DNA from: Trinickia caryophylli
GTDB taxonomy: Bacteria; Pseudomonadota; Gammaproteobacteria; Burkholderiales; Burkholderiaceae
Length of the DNA stretch: 64,000 nt
Direction: 5' to 3'
Assembly (NCBI RefSeq): GCF_034424545.1
Contig: NZ_CP139971.1
Location: 558,001-622,000 of the forward strand
Positions 7,746 to 15,840 of this stretch are shown here, piece by piece; the first letter of the stretch is position 1; each line of letters opens with the position of its first letter. The position numbers and the translations under genes were made by a program. The notes below the pieces were generated by a model. It did not search any database and was not told the DNA's origin. It saw only the letters and a list, made by a program, of their open reading frames with translations.

Positions 7746-10220
7746 TCACGGCCGCAGCGTCAGTTTGTGCCGCGCCGGGCCCGGCAGAAACGGGGCCGAT
7801 TCGCCTCGCACCCATGCCTCGTGTCCGGCCAGAAAATACGGCGAGGCGGGATTACCCGACTGCCCACCCGGCATATGAAAGATGCCCTCGTCTTCATGCC
7901 CGGGCGACACCACCATCCTTTCAGACGCGCCAAACGACGCTCCCTGCACGCGCGGCATGTTGAAATCGCCGGAGAGCGGATCCGCAGGGGCCGCGAGCAG
8001 CGTGCGCAGCGACGCGAGCGCCGGCGGAATCAGGCGTTCGAACGGATGCGCGATCGCAGCACGGTTGCGTTCGCCCCATACGGCATGGTCCAGCGAGCCG
8101 CTCGCACCGTCAATGGCCTTTGCCTGCTCGATCGCATCGTCGATGCGGGCGAGCACGAACGCATGCCAGTCGGCATAGCCGGGCGGAACCCACGCCTCGT
8201 AGCGGGCCAGCGATTCCATGACGGCGAGCCGGCGCGAGTTGGCAACCGCATAGGTGAGGCCGGCCTGGGTCTGGCCGAGCGCCGCGTCGAGCGGGGCGAA
8301 CCAGGCCGAGTACATCGAATCGAAGAACGCGCGGGCAAGCGCATAACCGGCTGCATCGGCGTCCGCTCTGCCATTCCAGGCGCTGAGGATCTGCTTGAAC
8401 CGCGCGCGATCGGGATGTCCGTCGAGCGCCGCGCCGTCCAGCGCGGTTTGCGCGAGTTGCCGCCAGGGCTCGACCCAGAGCGCGCGGTCATCGGTCTGAA
8501 CGGCGAGCAAATCATGCGGCACGGCACTTTGGCGCGCGAGGAGGTCGTCGCGGATCTGCGTGGCGCGCGCGCCGACGTCTGCGCCGCCATCGCCGATCTT
8601 CGCCTGGTCGGCGCCGGCCAATTGCCGATTGTTCGCATTCCAGAGGCGCCCCGACGGCGGATCGACGAGCGCCGGATAATCGGGCGGCGCCAGGTAGCCG
8701 CGCCAGCCCGCGTAGGTACTCGAGCGCCAAGGCAGGTCGGGCAGCGGGGGCGTCTGGCCGGCAAACGGCATCGGTTCATGTCGCGGCAGCGGTCCGGCCA
8801 GCGTCCACCCGATGTGCCCGTCCGCATCGGCCACGAGCATGTTCTGTGTGGGGATGCCCATCGTTTGCGCCACGGCGAGCGCCTCGCGAACCGTGCGGAC
8901 ATCCTCCATCTGCCGCAAACGCAGGTTGACCGCATTGGCGTCGTGCGCCGTCCAGCGAATCGCGTACGCTTTCGTCCCGGCGTTCGTGACCGGCCCCCAC
9001 CGCGTTTCGGCCACCTCGAGGGTGACCGCCTTTTCACCGCGCACATCGATACGTTCATGCGTGATGCGCGCGCGCTCCCAGGCGCCGCCCGGCACGCGGT
9101 AGCGGTTCGCATCGCGGCTGTCGCGCTCGAGCTCGACGAGATCCATGTAATGCCCGTAGCTGTTGGTGAAGCCCCAGGCAACGCGCCCGTTGCTGCCCGC
9201 CACGATCGTCGGCGCGCCAGGAAGCGTGACGCCCGTGAAACGCCGCTCGACGCCCGCCTTGCTTCGCTGCACCAGCGACAAGCGATACCAGACGTTCGGC
9301 AGCCGCAGCGACAGGTGCATGTCGTTGGCCACCATCGCCCGCTGCGCGTGCGCATGCGCGCCATCGACAGCCCACGCGTTGCTGCCCGTCATCGCGTTCG
9401 CGGCCCCCCACGCCTGCCAGTCGGATACCATCGTCTGCGGCGTGCGCGCATGCGCCCCGTCAAGCCAATCGGGCGCCGCGGGCGAAGGCGGCGCGGCCAC
9501 GGCCGGTATCGATGCCACATCGAGCAGCGCGTCCCAATGGCTCGAGGTCGGCAAAAGAAACGCTAGCAGATCGGGCGACACGCGCTCGCGCAGCGCCTCT
9601 CTCGCGAGGATGCGCCTGAGTTCGCCGTACTGCAGATCGAAGTACATGGCATAGACGGCCAGCAAGCTGTCTTCGCTCGACCATGGCTTAGGGCGCTCGC
9701 CAAGCAACATGTATTCGAACGGGCGCACCGTCAACGCATCGAGCCCGTCGTTGACCCCTGCCACATAGCGCTCGAGCAGGCGCCGCTCATCCGCCGGCAA
9801 TGCGGCCACGGCGTCGTGTGCGCGGGCGCGGAAGCGGTGAATGCGATGGCTCTCGTCGAGACTTACGGCAGCCGGCCCGATCAATCCCGCCAGTTCGCCG
9901 GCCGCCGAGCGCCGCAACAGGTCCATCTGGAAAAAGCGGTCCTGCGCATGCACGAAGCCCGTCGCGTAGGCAAGATCCTCGCGCGACGTTCCCGAAAGCG
10001 TCGCGACTCCCTGCGCGTCGCGCTCGATGCCGACCGATGCGCCGAGCGATGGCACTGTGCGCGTGCCGTCGAGCTGCGGCAAGCTTCCACGCACGAGGAG
10101 AATGGCGCAAACGGCCGCGGCGGCGAGCAGCAGGCACGCGCCGAGCAGGACAAAGAGAGAAATGCGAAAGAGCCTCGAACGAGGCAAGCGTATCGTTTCC
10201 GGTTCGCTTCGGGCGATCAT
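7746..10220 (-). CDS. Penicillin acylase family protein (Ntn hydrolase)
   Basis: The 824-aa precursor has one N-terminal transmembrane anchor (about 17-43). The alpha region (about 50-250) includes YATGFVHAQDRFFQMDLLRR and RYVAGVNDGL, standard for the family. Ser280 in TGSNAWAV is the expected self-cleavage site and N-terminal nucleophile of the beta chain; VANDMHLSL and ATIVAGSNGRVAWGFTN-like segments follow. Family members hydrolyse acyl amides, including beta-lactam side chains and acyl-homoserine lactones. Substrate cannot be deduced here, though quorum-signal cleavage is a reasonable guess. It stands alone, 125 bp upstream of the DUF2252 gene on the same strand. Confidence 0.88.
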   Translation of the reverse strand: MIARSEPETIRLPRSRLFRISLFVLLGACLLLAAAAVCAILLVRGSLPQLDGTRTVPSLGASVGIERDAQGVATLSGTSREDLAYATGFVHAQDRFFQMDLLRRSAAGELAGLIGPAAVSLDESHRIHRFRARAHDAVAALPADERRLLERYVAGVNDGLDALTVRPFEYMLLGERPKPWSSEDSLLAVYAMYFDLQYGELRRILAREALRERVSPDLLAFLLPTSSHWDALLDVASIPAVAAPPSPAAPDWLDGAHARTPQTMVSDWQAWGAANAMTGSNAWAVDGAHAHAQRAMVANDMHLSLRLPNVWYRLSLVQRSKAGVERRFTGVTLPGAPTIVAGSNGRVAWGFTNSYGHYMDLVELERDSRDANRYRVPGGAWERARITHERIDVRGEKAVTLEVAETRWGPVTNAGTKAYAIRWTAHDANAVNLRLRQMEDVRTVREALAVAQTMGIPTQNMLVADADGHIGWTLAGPLPRHEPMPFAGQTPPLPDLPWRSSTYAGWRGYLAPPDYPALVDPPSGRLWNANNRQLAGADQAKIGDGGADVGARATQIRDDLLARQSAVPHDLLAVQTDDRALWVEPWRQLAQTALDGAALDGHPDRARFKQILSAWNGRADADAAGYALARAFFDSMYSAWFAPLDAALGQTQAGLTYAVANSRRLAVMESLARYEAWVPPGYADWHAFVLARIDDAIEQAKAIDGASGSLDHAVWGERNRAAIAHPFERLIPPALASLRTLLAAPADPLSGDFNMPRVQGASFGASERMVVSPGHEDEGIFHMPGGQSGNPASPYFLAGHEAWVRGESAPFLPGPARHKLTLRP

Positions 10221-10517
10221 CGTGGTGGTTACGGTTCAGAGCAGGTTGGCAAAGCGGCGCACGCCGCTACTCATCGAGCCCCGGTAGCGTAATCGAACCG
10301 GCGGATAATTACACGCGCCCGGCGTCAAGGATGTCGGCCAGCGGCTCGATCGAACCGCCCCGCCGCAACGAAAGGTGCGCCCAATGACTATGCGTACCGG
10401 TCGGCCTCGCACTGCCCGGCCGACGTGTGTGGCGCTATGCGAACGCGCGCAGCGCTGCCGTTGGCTGGCGAAGCGGGACGCAAGGCCGCGTTTGCCTGTT
10501 CTTGAACCGATCGGTCC
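10221..10517. other. Non-coding gap between the acylase gene and the HDO cluster
   Basis: Nearly 300 bp with no supported gene. It should contain the leftward promoter of the penicillin-acylase gene and the 3' end of the HDO operon transcript. I see no clear terminator hairpin with a T-run and no small gene with a ribosome site. Confidence 0.45.
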
Positions 10518-11438
10518 TCAAAGCGCAAGCAGATAATCTCCAGGCCAACCGAACTGCGGATCGGCGGCAAAACCGCTGAGATTCAAACCTCGATCGGGCT
10601 GGATGCACCGGTAGCCCCCGATCGTATCGACCAGTGTGCCCGTCCTGTCCACGATGACCGATGGGTGCAGCCGGCGGACGACGACAAGCGGATCCCACAC
10701 GGCGTGCCTGCCGCGCCAACGCGAGCCTTCCTTGACGAACGACGCGCGTACGATGGTACAGCTGCGCCCCATGCGCGAAGATGCTGTTGGTTCCCAGTCG
10801 CGGCCGTCGCGAATTTCTATCGCGCACCGTCCCGTGCAGCCCACCACACGCTCCGCGCCCAGTATCCGACTCACGTTGGCAACCGTTTGTCGCCGGCCCG
10901 TGACCACAGCCAGCGCGATCCGCCGCGGCGGCAGCGACCCCAGCAGCGTGGCGGCATCGGTTTGCGCGGCATTGAGTGCTTCCTTTACTCCGAGCGCTGC
11001 TGCGATTCCCGCAACCACTCGTGCGCCCGAGCCAACATTGTCCCGACTGAACGCGCAGGTAACCGGAACGCCTAGAAAAGCGAAGGGCAAGGCGCGACGG
11101 ATGGTATGCAACGCGAACCCGTATCCCGGCAATAGCGAGAACACACGGCCCGCATTGTCCAGTTTCGGTGGAGCCGCATTGCAAGCCATCAGTTTCCGAT
11201 ACGACCACGCCTTCAGTTCGAGCAGTTCGGCGGTAAGCATTCGCCGCCAGGTAGCGGCCGGCATGCGCGAGTCCCAGGTGGCCCGGAGCAATTTTTCGAA
11301 TTGGGCGCGATCGTCCAGAACCGTCTCGAGCGCAGCCAGCGCGTCCTGATCCAATCCGCGTAAGCGAAGCGCATCAAGGAGCTCCGGACGCCTAGCCGAC
11401 CCACCCGATTCGCTGCGCCACCGAGGCCTCGTGGACAT
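10518..11438 (-). CDS. Putative aldehyde-dehydrogenase/LuxC-like protein in the HDO cluster
   Basis: The frame is open from 11459; I use the ATG at 11438 (MSTRPRWRS) because it shortens the overlap with the end of the HDO gene. The product is about 306 aa and is not confidently assigned. The stretch LDNAGRVFSLLPGYGF, then ALPFAFLGVPVTCAFSRD and the Ala-rich helix before ALAVVTGRRQTVANVS resemble the NAD(P)-binding half of aldehyde dehydrogenases or LuxC-type acyl reductases. A GCTGR motif and a Cys in GRSCTIV are present, but I cannot assign a catalytic Cys. At this length it could be half a standard enzyme or a different fold. The overlap implies coupling to the HDO gene. Confidence 0.5.
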   Translation of the reverse strand: MSTRPRWRSESGGSARRPELLDALRLRGLDQDALAALETVLDDRAQFEKLLRATWDSRMPAATWRRMLTAELLELKAWSYRKLMACNAAPPKLDNAGRVFSLLPGYGFALHTIRRALPFAFLGVPVTCAFSRDNVGSGARVVAGIAAALGVKEALNAAQTDAATLLGSLPPRRIALAVVTGRRQTVANVSRILGAERVVGCTGRCAIEIRDGRDWEPTASSRMGRSCTIVRASFVKEGSRWRGRHAVWDPLVVVRRLHPSVIVDRTGTLVDTIGGYRCIQPDRGLNLSGFAADPQFGWPGDYLLAL

Positions 11439-13161
11439 AATGATCGGCGATTCCATCAAGAAAGCTCCAGGCCAGTTGTCCGATCAATGCGCCATGCTCC
11501 AGCGTCATCGGCTCCAGCGGGTAGGCACTGAGGAGCGCTGCAAGCTCCTCCGCATCGTCGCAGTGTCCGCAATCCCGATCGATGTGGTCGTGGTCGCGCA
11601 TCCCGGTAATGATTTGCGCGGCTTGCGCGGACGTCGTCGAGACCGCCTCGTAGAACGCGTCGCTGTTGTCGCGCAAGGAGCCTTGCAGACAGATCTGTGC
11701 GAGACAGTAGGCTTTCCAGTTGACCCGCGCCGCATCCACCAATGCGCCGACGAACGCCCGGGTGGTGGGAAGCGGGCGCCACGCCGCCAGGTCGGTGCCC
11801 CCCGGCAGATGACGCTCCAGAATGGACGCGTGCCCCTGCTCTTCCTTCATGTGGTGGACCATCCAGTTCCTGATGCGCCGGTCGGGGCAAGACGCGATTA
11901 CATTGGCGTTGTGCCTTGCCGCAGCCCGCAGATAGACAATGTTCTCGGCGATCCAACCGGTCGAAAGCGCAACGGCAGACTCGCCCTTCGCATGAAGCAT
12001 GAGATCCCACAACCGGTGGCCATCGATCAGACGCACCCACTCTCGCGCGTGGGCCGGCACGGGCTTCGCATCGGGTTGCCAGCCGGAGGCGGCAAGCTCG
12101 CCAAGCGCCGCCGGGACAGGCGTGACCGATGGCGTTTCCAGCAGCACCATGCTCGACAGCGCCGCCCGGACAGCAGACGAGTGATCCGCGGCATAAGCCG
12201 TTGCGTGCAGGACGCTTGCCGGCCACACCGGAATGCCCGACCAGAAGCGGTCGCGATAAGCGGCCGATTCATCGCCTCTCCCGGCAGCAGCCGTGTCCTG
12301 CTGAGAAAGCAGGAGCACGGCCATGCCGGAACTTCCCTGCTGGAACGCGGAGAACCAGCGATACAGCATCTCGGCTACCTGCGTACTGGCATTCAACGCG
12401 GTTGCCAATCGGTCGGAATGAACGGTCGGGCCGAGCGCACGCAAAACGTTGCGCCAGGTCTGACCGTGACCGAGCTCATGATCAACCGTCACATGGCGCT
12501 TGAATGCCGCGACCGTGCGCTCATGCAAAAGACCTCGCGCCACCAGCATCTCGTGCCATCGCAATACGACATCGCGATCGCTCGCGGTCGATTCCAGCAG
12601 CCCTGAACATACCGCGGCGGAAAGCGGATCATGGGTTGCCACGTCGCGCATCAGGTGAATCAGTTCAATCGTGCGCGGGTCCGGGCGGATCGATCGAATC
12701 GCCTCGGCAGATACCCCCAACGTCTCGAGCGCGCGCTCGAAATATATCGAATGGTCGCTTTCTTCCAGCAGGTGGCGCGCAAGTATCTCAGTGACCTCGC
12801 TGTCGGGATAACTGCATGAAACGCCTGGTGCCATGCGGGCCGGAGCAGCCTCGAGATAGTGTCGCGTTTCAATAAGATAAGCAAGAAGCGGCTCGACGGC
12901 ATTCTCTCCGGAACGGAAACACTCCCAGACAGGATGAGAAAAAAGATAATCCATCGCGGCGCCGAATTGCTCCTCGATAATTTCCTCCGCCACCTCGAAC
13001 GGAATATCGCGATCGATAAGGCGCAGGTCCAGCGTGCGCCCGATCCGGCTAACGATTTCCCGTCGGGGCGCCTCGCCCTGACCGATCAGTAGATTATCGA
13101 TTCTGAAAACGTGCCGATCAAAAACGTTTCCAAGGAAGGGGACCGTCCGGCGAAGCTCCAT
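11392..13161 (-). CDS. Tandem haem-oxygenase-like (HDO/iron-containing redox enzyme) protein
   Basis: The 589-aa protein appears to contain two haem-oxygenase-like helical domains. In the first (about 85-245), candidate metal ligands are Glu98 and His101 (ETRHYL), Glu134-Asp136-His137 (EESDH) and the DHELGH motif at 227-232. In the second (about 400-545), they are Glu406, His417, EEQGH at 440-444 and a His/Asp-rich HDHIDRDCGH at 524-533. HDO enzymes use a diiron centre for N-hydroxylation, C-C cleavage or desaturation in natural-product pathways. Two apparently metal-competent domains in one chain are unusual. The gene sits between a 57-aa protein and the ALDH-like gene in a leftward operon, divergent from a repeat protein and a JmjC oxygenase. 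Substrate unknown. Confidence 0.65.
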   Translation of the reverse strand: MELRRTVPFLGNVFDRHVFRIDNLLIGQGEAPRREIVSRIGRTLDLRLIDRDIPFEVAEEIIEEQFGAAMDYLFSHPVWECFRSGENAVEPLLAYLIETRHYLEAAPARMAPGVSCSYPDSEVTEILARHLLEESDHSIYFERALETLGVSAEAIRSIRPDPRTIELIHLMRDVATHDPLSAAVCSGLLESTASDRDVVLRWHEMLVARGLLHERTVAAFKRHVTVDHELGHGQTWRNVLRALGPTVHSDRLATALNASTQVAEMLYRWFSAFQQGSSGMAVLLLSQQDTAAAGRGDESAAYRDRFWSGIPVWPASVLHATAYAADHSSAVRAALSSMVLLETPSVTPVPAALGELAASGWQPDAKPVPAHAREWVRLIDGHRLWDLMLHAKGESAVALSTGWIAENIVYLRAAARHNANVIASCPDRRIRNWMVHHMKEEQGHASILERHLPGGTDLAAWRPLPTTRAFVGALVDAARVNWKAYCLAQICLQGSLRDNSDAFYEAVSTTSAQAAQIITGMRDHDHIDRDCGHCDDAEELAALLSAYPLEPMTLEHGALIGQLAWSFLDGIADHYVHEASVAQRIGWVG

Positions 13162-13221
13162 AGCATTTCTTCCATGTCGCAGACGCCCATGCGCTGCGGC
13201 GCCTGCGAAAAATCGACAGTG

Positions 13222-13395
13222 TTATTCGACAACGGCGGCGCGCAAAGCCGATGCCGCACGCTCGGTGGCTCTCACGATCGCCTCGAGCTGCTGAATATCT
13301 TCGGCGCTCAGTTTTCCCTCGTGCAAGCGCTTCTTGACCTCGACGAGTTTTTCGCGGCTCTGAAATTCGTCATCCTTTGAATAACTCTTTTCCAT
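13222..13395 (-). CDS. 57-aa small protein leading the HDO operon
   Basis: An ATG at 13395 is preceded by a strong ribosome site (AAGGAGAAAGGAA) and the frame runs 57 codons to TAA at 13222. The product is highly charged (MEKSYSKDDEFQSREKLVEV, then KKRLHEGKLSAEDIQQLEAI) and looks like two amphipathic helices joined by GKLS. There is no Cys, signal peptide or membrane segment. It lies 60 bp upstream of the HDO gene on the same strand, so it should be the first gene of that operon. It could be a small partner protein or a peptide substrate of the pathway; I do not recognise a family. The good ribosome site and amphipathic pattern make it likely to be translated. Confidence 0.6.
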   Translation of the reverse strand: MEKSYSKDDEFQSREKLVEVKKRLHEGKLSAEDIQQLEAIVRATERAASALRAAVVE

Positions 13396-13704
13396 TTCCT
13401 TTCTCCTTCATTGCGTGAATGCGACGTGAAGTATCGCTCTGCAAGGATAGGATCGACGCATAAAAAGTAAAGCCGATTTTCAGCACCTCGCCGGCACCGC
13501 CATACTCTTGAAATTCCATCCGCTTGTGCTACCGTTTATTGGCCCCGCACACACTTTCAATCACCCGGCTCGAAACATGAAATATAAGACACCGGCGCGG
13601 GGGGAGGGCTTTTGGGGACCAGCATATTAGACAGAACATTCTTACGCCCCATAAACCCAGTGTTTCTCGGTTTTTATATGCCGATTTAAATCAAGGAGCT
13701 TAAA
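13396..13704. promoter_or_regulatory. Divergent promoter region of the HDO/repeat-protein cluster
   Basis: This relatively AT-rich 309-bp gap separates the leftward and rightward genes. Leftward, TTTACT and TATCCT are spaced by 16 bp (complement of 13466-13471 and 13444-13449). Rightward, TTGAAA (13508-13513) and TACCGT (13530-13535) are also 16 bp apart. Both are sigma-70-like but imperfect. The rightward leader would be about 160 bases and ends in the strong ribosome site AAGGAG at 13693-13698. A shared control region suggests the two arms are regulated together. Confidence 0.4.
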
Positions 13705-14196
13705 ATGAGTGAATCGAGCTCGAAGGTCTCCGAATTGGGCACAAGCGATCCGGCCGCAAATCTCGCCAGGAACTTGTCGACGGACCTTGCGCGCAACCTG
13801 GCGGAAGACTTGGCGCGGAATTTTGCCCAGGACCTGTCTCGCAACCTCGCCCAGGACCTGGGCCGAAACCTGGCTCAAGACCTGGCACGCAATCTCGCAC
13901 ACGACCTGAGCCGCAATTTCGCTCACGACATCTCGCGCAACCTCGCACAGGATCTTGCGCGTAACGTCGCCAGCGATCTAAGCAGAAATCTCGGGCAAGA
14001 AGTAACGCGTAATGCGGCCACCGATGTGGGCCGCAATCTGGCTCAGGATCTGGCGCGCAACATGGCCACCGATGTGAGCCGCAATCTCGCTCAAGACCTG
14101 GGGCGCAACCTCGCTCAGGATCTGGGCCGCAATCTGGCGCAGGACCTCAGCCGCAACCTCGCGCAGGATCTCGGCAAGGCGCCGTATAAGGCTTGA
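13705..14196 (+). CDS. Octad-repeat protein, possible modified-peptide substrate
   Basis: The 163-aa protein has an 18-residue Ser-rich N-terminus (MSESSSKVSELGTSDPAA), a half unit NLAR, then 17 uninterrupted octads and a tail APYKA. The octad consensus is N-L-A-Q-D-L-[AGS]-R. Asn1 is invariant, position 5 is Asp except for one Glu, and position 8 is Arg in 16 of 17 units (Lys in the last). Each octad is two tetrads of the form [ND]-L-[AG]-x. There is no Cys, Trp or signal peptide. Codons vary between units, so the protein pattern looks selected rather than freshly duplicated. The start has AAGGAG seven bases upstream. The gene is followed by a JmjC-type oxygenase, whose family hydroxylates Arg or His, so this could be its substrate (inference). 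A helical or solenoid structural protein is the alternative. Confidence 0.75.
   Translation: MSESSSKVSELGTSDPAANLARNLSTDLARNLAEDLARNFAQDLSRNLAQDLGRNLAQDLARNLAHDLSRNFAHDISRNLAQDLARNVASDLSRNLGQEVTRNAATDVGRNLAQDLARNMATDVSRNLAQDLGRNLAQDLGRNLAQDLSRNLAQDLGKAPYKA
13771..14178 (+). repeat. Array of 17 degenerate 24-bp coding repeats
   Basis: Seventeen consecutive 24-bp units encode the NLAQDLAR-type octads. The amino-acid pattern is tight while third-codon positions differ widely, which separates this from a CRISPR or a simple tandem duplication. Confidence 0.85.
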
Positions 14197-14586
14197 CGGA
14201 TTTCCCGACCAACCACGGCTGATTCAGAGGCTCCACGCGCTCGAGTCGCGCCTGCCGGGCGCTCGAGCGCAAATGACGTGTGCACGCTTGATCCCGCCTG
14301 TGCGGGCCGACGCAACGCGAAAGTCATGGTTCTGACTACGCAGCGGCATGTGCGAATGCGATCGATACGGGCTCGTACGCCTGCGAAGCGTTCTGGGGCG
14401 CAGGGGGCGGAGTCCGAATCTCGCCTGGGGGGCGGCCGCAACGCTTCATTTGTTCTGACGGAGGACTGCGTCCCGACAGGGGCGGGACGGGTGCCATCGC
14501 GCATCCGGACAAACAGAAGGCATCTCCTGGCCCATCGCGCGCCGGACATGCCGGCCCGACCAATCTTTTTGAATAGGTCATTCCGT
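14197..14586. other. Gap between the repeat-protein and JmjC genes
   Basis: About 390 bp with no supported gene. The JmjC reading frame is open back to 14278, but the upstream part looks like random high-GC sequence (many Arg, Gly and Ser) with no domain, so I do not count it. No clear terminator is visible, which leaves read-through from the repeat-protein promoter possible. Confidence 0.45.
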
Positions 14587-15801
14587 ATGGATAATGCAGC
14601 CCAATTCACGTTCCGTGATCTGATTGCCCCGCTCAGCGCGGACCAGTTTTTTTCGGATTACTGGGAAACGAAGCCGCTGCATCTCGCAAGGGACCAGCAA
14701 AGACACTATGCACAACTGATTTCGGCGACCGATGTCGAAACCATGCTGGCCGAACAGGATATCCGCCACCCAGGAATCCGGCTCGCGAAAGGCGGCCGGT
14801 ACCTTGCGCCCGACACCTATTCGACGGATATGCACTACGGCGACGATCTGTTTCGCGGCGTCCCCGACCTCGACGTCGTATATGCGCACTATCGCACCGG
14901 AGCCACGGTGATCCTGCCGGCCCTCCATCGGACATGGGCGCCGCTGAACAGACTTTGCGCCGCCATGGAGGCCGAACTCAATCACGTGGTGCATACCAAT
15001 CTTTATTTGACGCCGGGCGGTACGGCGGGTTTCAGCGCGCACTACGACGCTCACGAAGTGTTCATCCTGCAGATCGACGGCCGCAAGCATTGGCGGATAT
15101 ACGAGCCGCCCCTTTTGCTTCCGCACCATACCCAACCCTTCTCGCCAGCGGGATACGTGCTGCCGCCACCCATGTTCGAAATCGACCTCATGCCCGGCGA
15201 TCTCCTGTACCTGCCTCGAGGCTATGTCCACGACACGCTCACGAGCGATGACCATTCGGCTCACGTCACGCTTGGCATCAGTGTCTACACATGGGTCGAG
15301 CTGTTGGCGGAAGCGCTGGCGGCGTGCAAAGAGCGTCTCGATCTGCGTCGGGCGTTGCCTCCCGGCTTCGCCAACTCCGCCCAGTCGGCCGCGCAGCTGG
15401 CATCGACGCTCGGCGAGATCCTCGGCACGCTCCAGGCCGCGGTCGAATCGCAGGCGGTGGTCGATTCGTTCAAAGCGAAGGTGTTACCGGGCACGATCAA
15501 GCGAAGAGGGCATTTCACCCCTCATGCGTCGACCATCGGCACGGATACGCGCCTGTATAGGCTACCGCCCGGTCGATTCGAGGTTTCTCGCGAGGAAGGC
15601 CAGATCGCGCTGATGTTCGACGGCAAATCGATGAAAGTGCCCGATTACGCGGGCGAAGCGATCGAAATCATTACGCGCGGCGAATCGTTTCTCGTTCGGG
15701 ATCTCGCATCGTCACTCGGGCTGGACGGCTCGCTGACCTTGGCGCATGCGCTGTTCCTCGCGGGATTCGTCACAGCGGAACCGGCAGCGGCGCTTGTGTG
15801 A
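14587..15801 (+). CDS. JmjC/cupin ROX-type Fe(II)/2-oxoglutarate oxygenase
   Basis: The start at 14587 (MDNAAQF) gives a 404-aa protein whose first residues match the family. The JmjC core has the HxD pair at His152 and Asp154 (AHYDAHEVFILQIDG), the following KHWRIYEPP strand, and the distal ligand His215 in LPRGYVHDTL. This layout resembles ribosomal oxygenases (RoxA/YcfD, MINA, NO66), which hydroxylate Arg or His in proteins. A C-terminal region (about 300-400) with RLPPGRFEVSREEG should be the winged-helix-like domain of that group. It follows the octad-repeat gene. Since housekeeping RoxA is usually not placed beside such a gene, I infer a dedicated protein substrate; the repeat protein with 16 octad Arg residues is the candidate. 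Confidence 0.78.
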   Translation: MDNAAQFTFRDLIAPLSADQFFSDYWETKPLHLARDQQRHYAQLISATDVETMLAEQDIRHPGIRLAKGGRYLAPDTYSTDMHYGDDLFRGVPDLDVVYAHYRTGATVILPALHRTWAPLNRLCAAMEAELNHVVHTNLYLTPGGTAGFSAHYDAHEVFILQIDGRKHWRIYEPPLLLPHHTQPFSPAGYVLPPPMFEIDLMPGDLLYLPRGYVHDTLTSDDHSAHVTLGISVYTWVELLAEALAACKERLDLRRALPPGFANSAQSAAQLASTLGEILGTLQAAVESQAVVDSFKAKVLPGTIKRRGHFTPHASTIGTDTRLYRLPPGRFEVSREEGQIALMFDGKSMKVPDYAGEAIEIITRGESFLVRDLASSLGLDGSLTLAHALFLAGFVTAEPAAALV

Positions 15802-15840
15802 TGCGCGGGGGGCACGATGGCCCCCCGCGCTCGAGACGGA

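Noticed and set aside
13642..13926. Leftward frames through the octad repeat gene, with repeats of their own
   Set aside because: Any frame across a periodic gene looks repetitive. These lack ribosome sites, and the rightward frame has a strong site, a leader and a tight pattern.
13771..14178. Possible CRISPR array
   Set aside because: Units are contiguous 24-bp coding repeats without spacers, and no cas genes are nearby.
14278..14586. An N-terminal extension of the JmjC protein
   Set aside because: The translated extension is Arg/Gly/Ser-rich without any domain, while the ATG at 14587 starts at the family's usual N-terminus.
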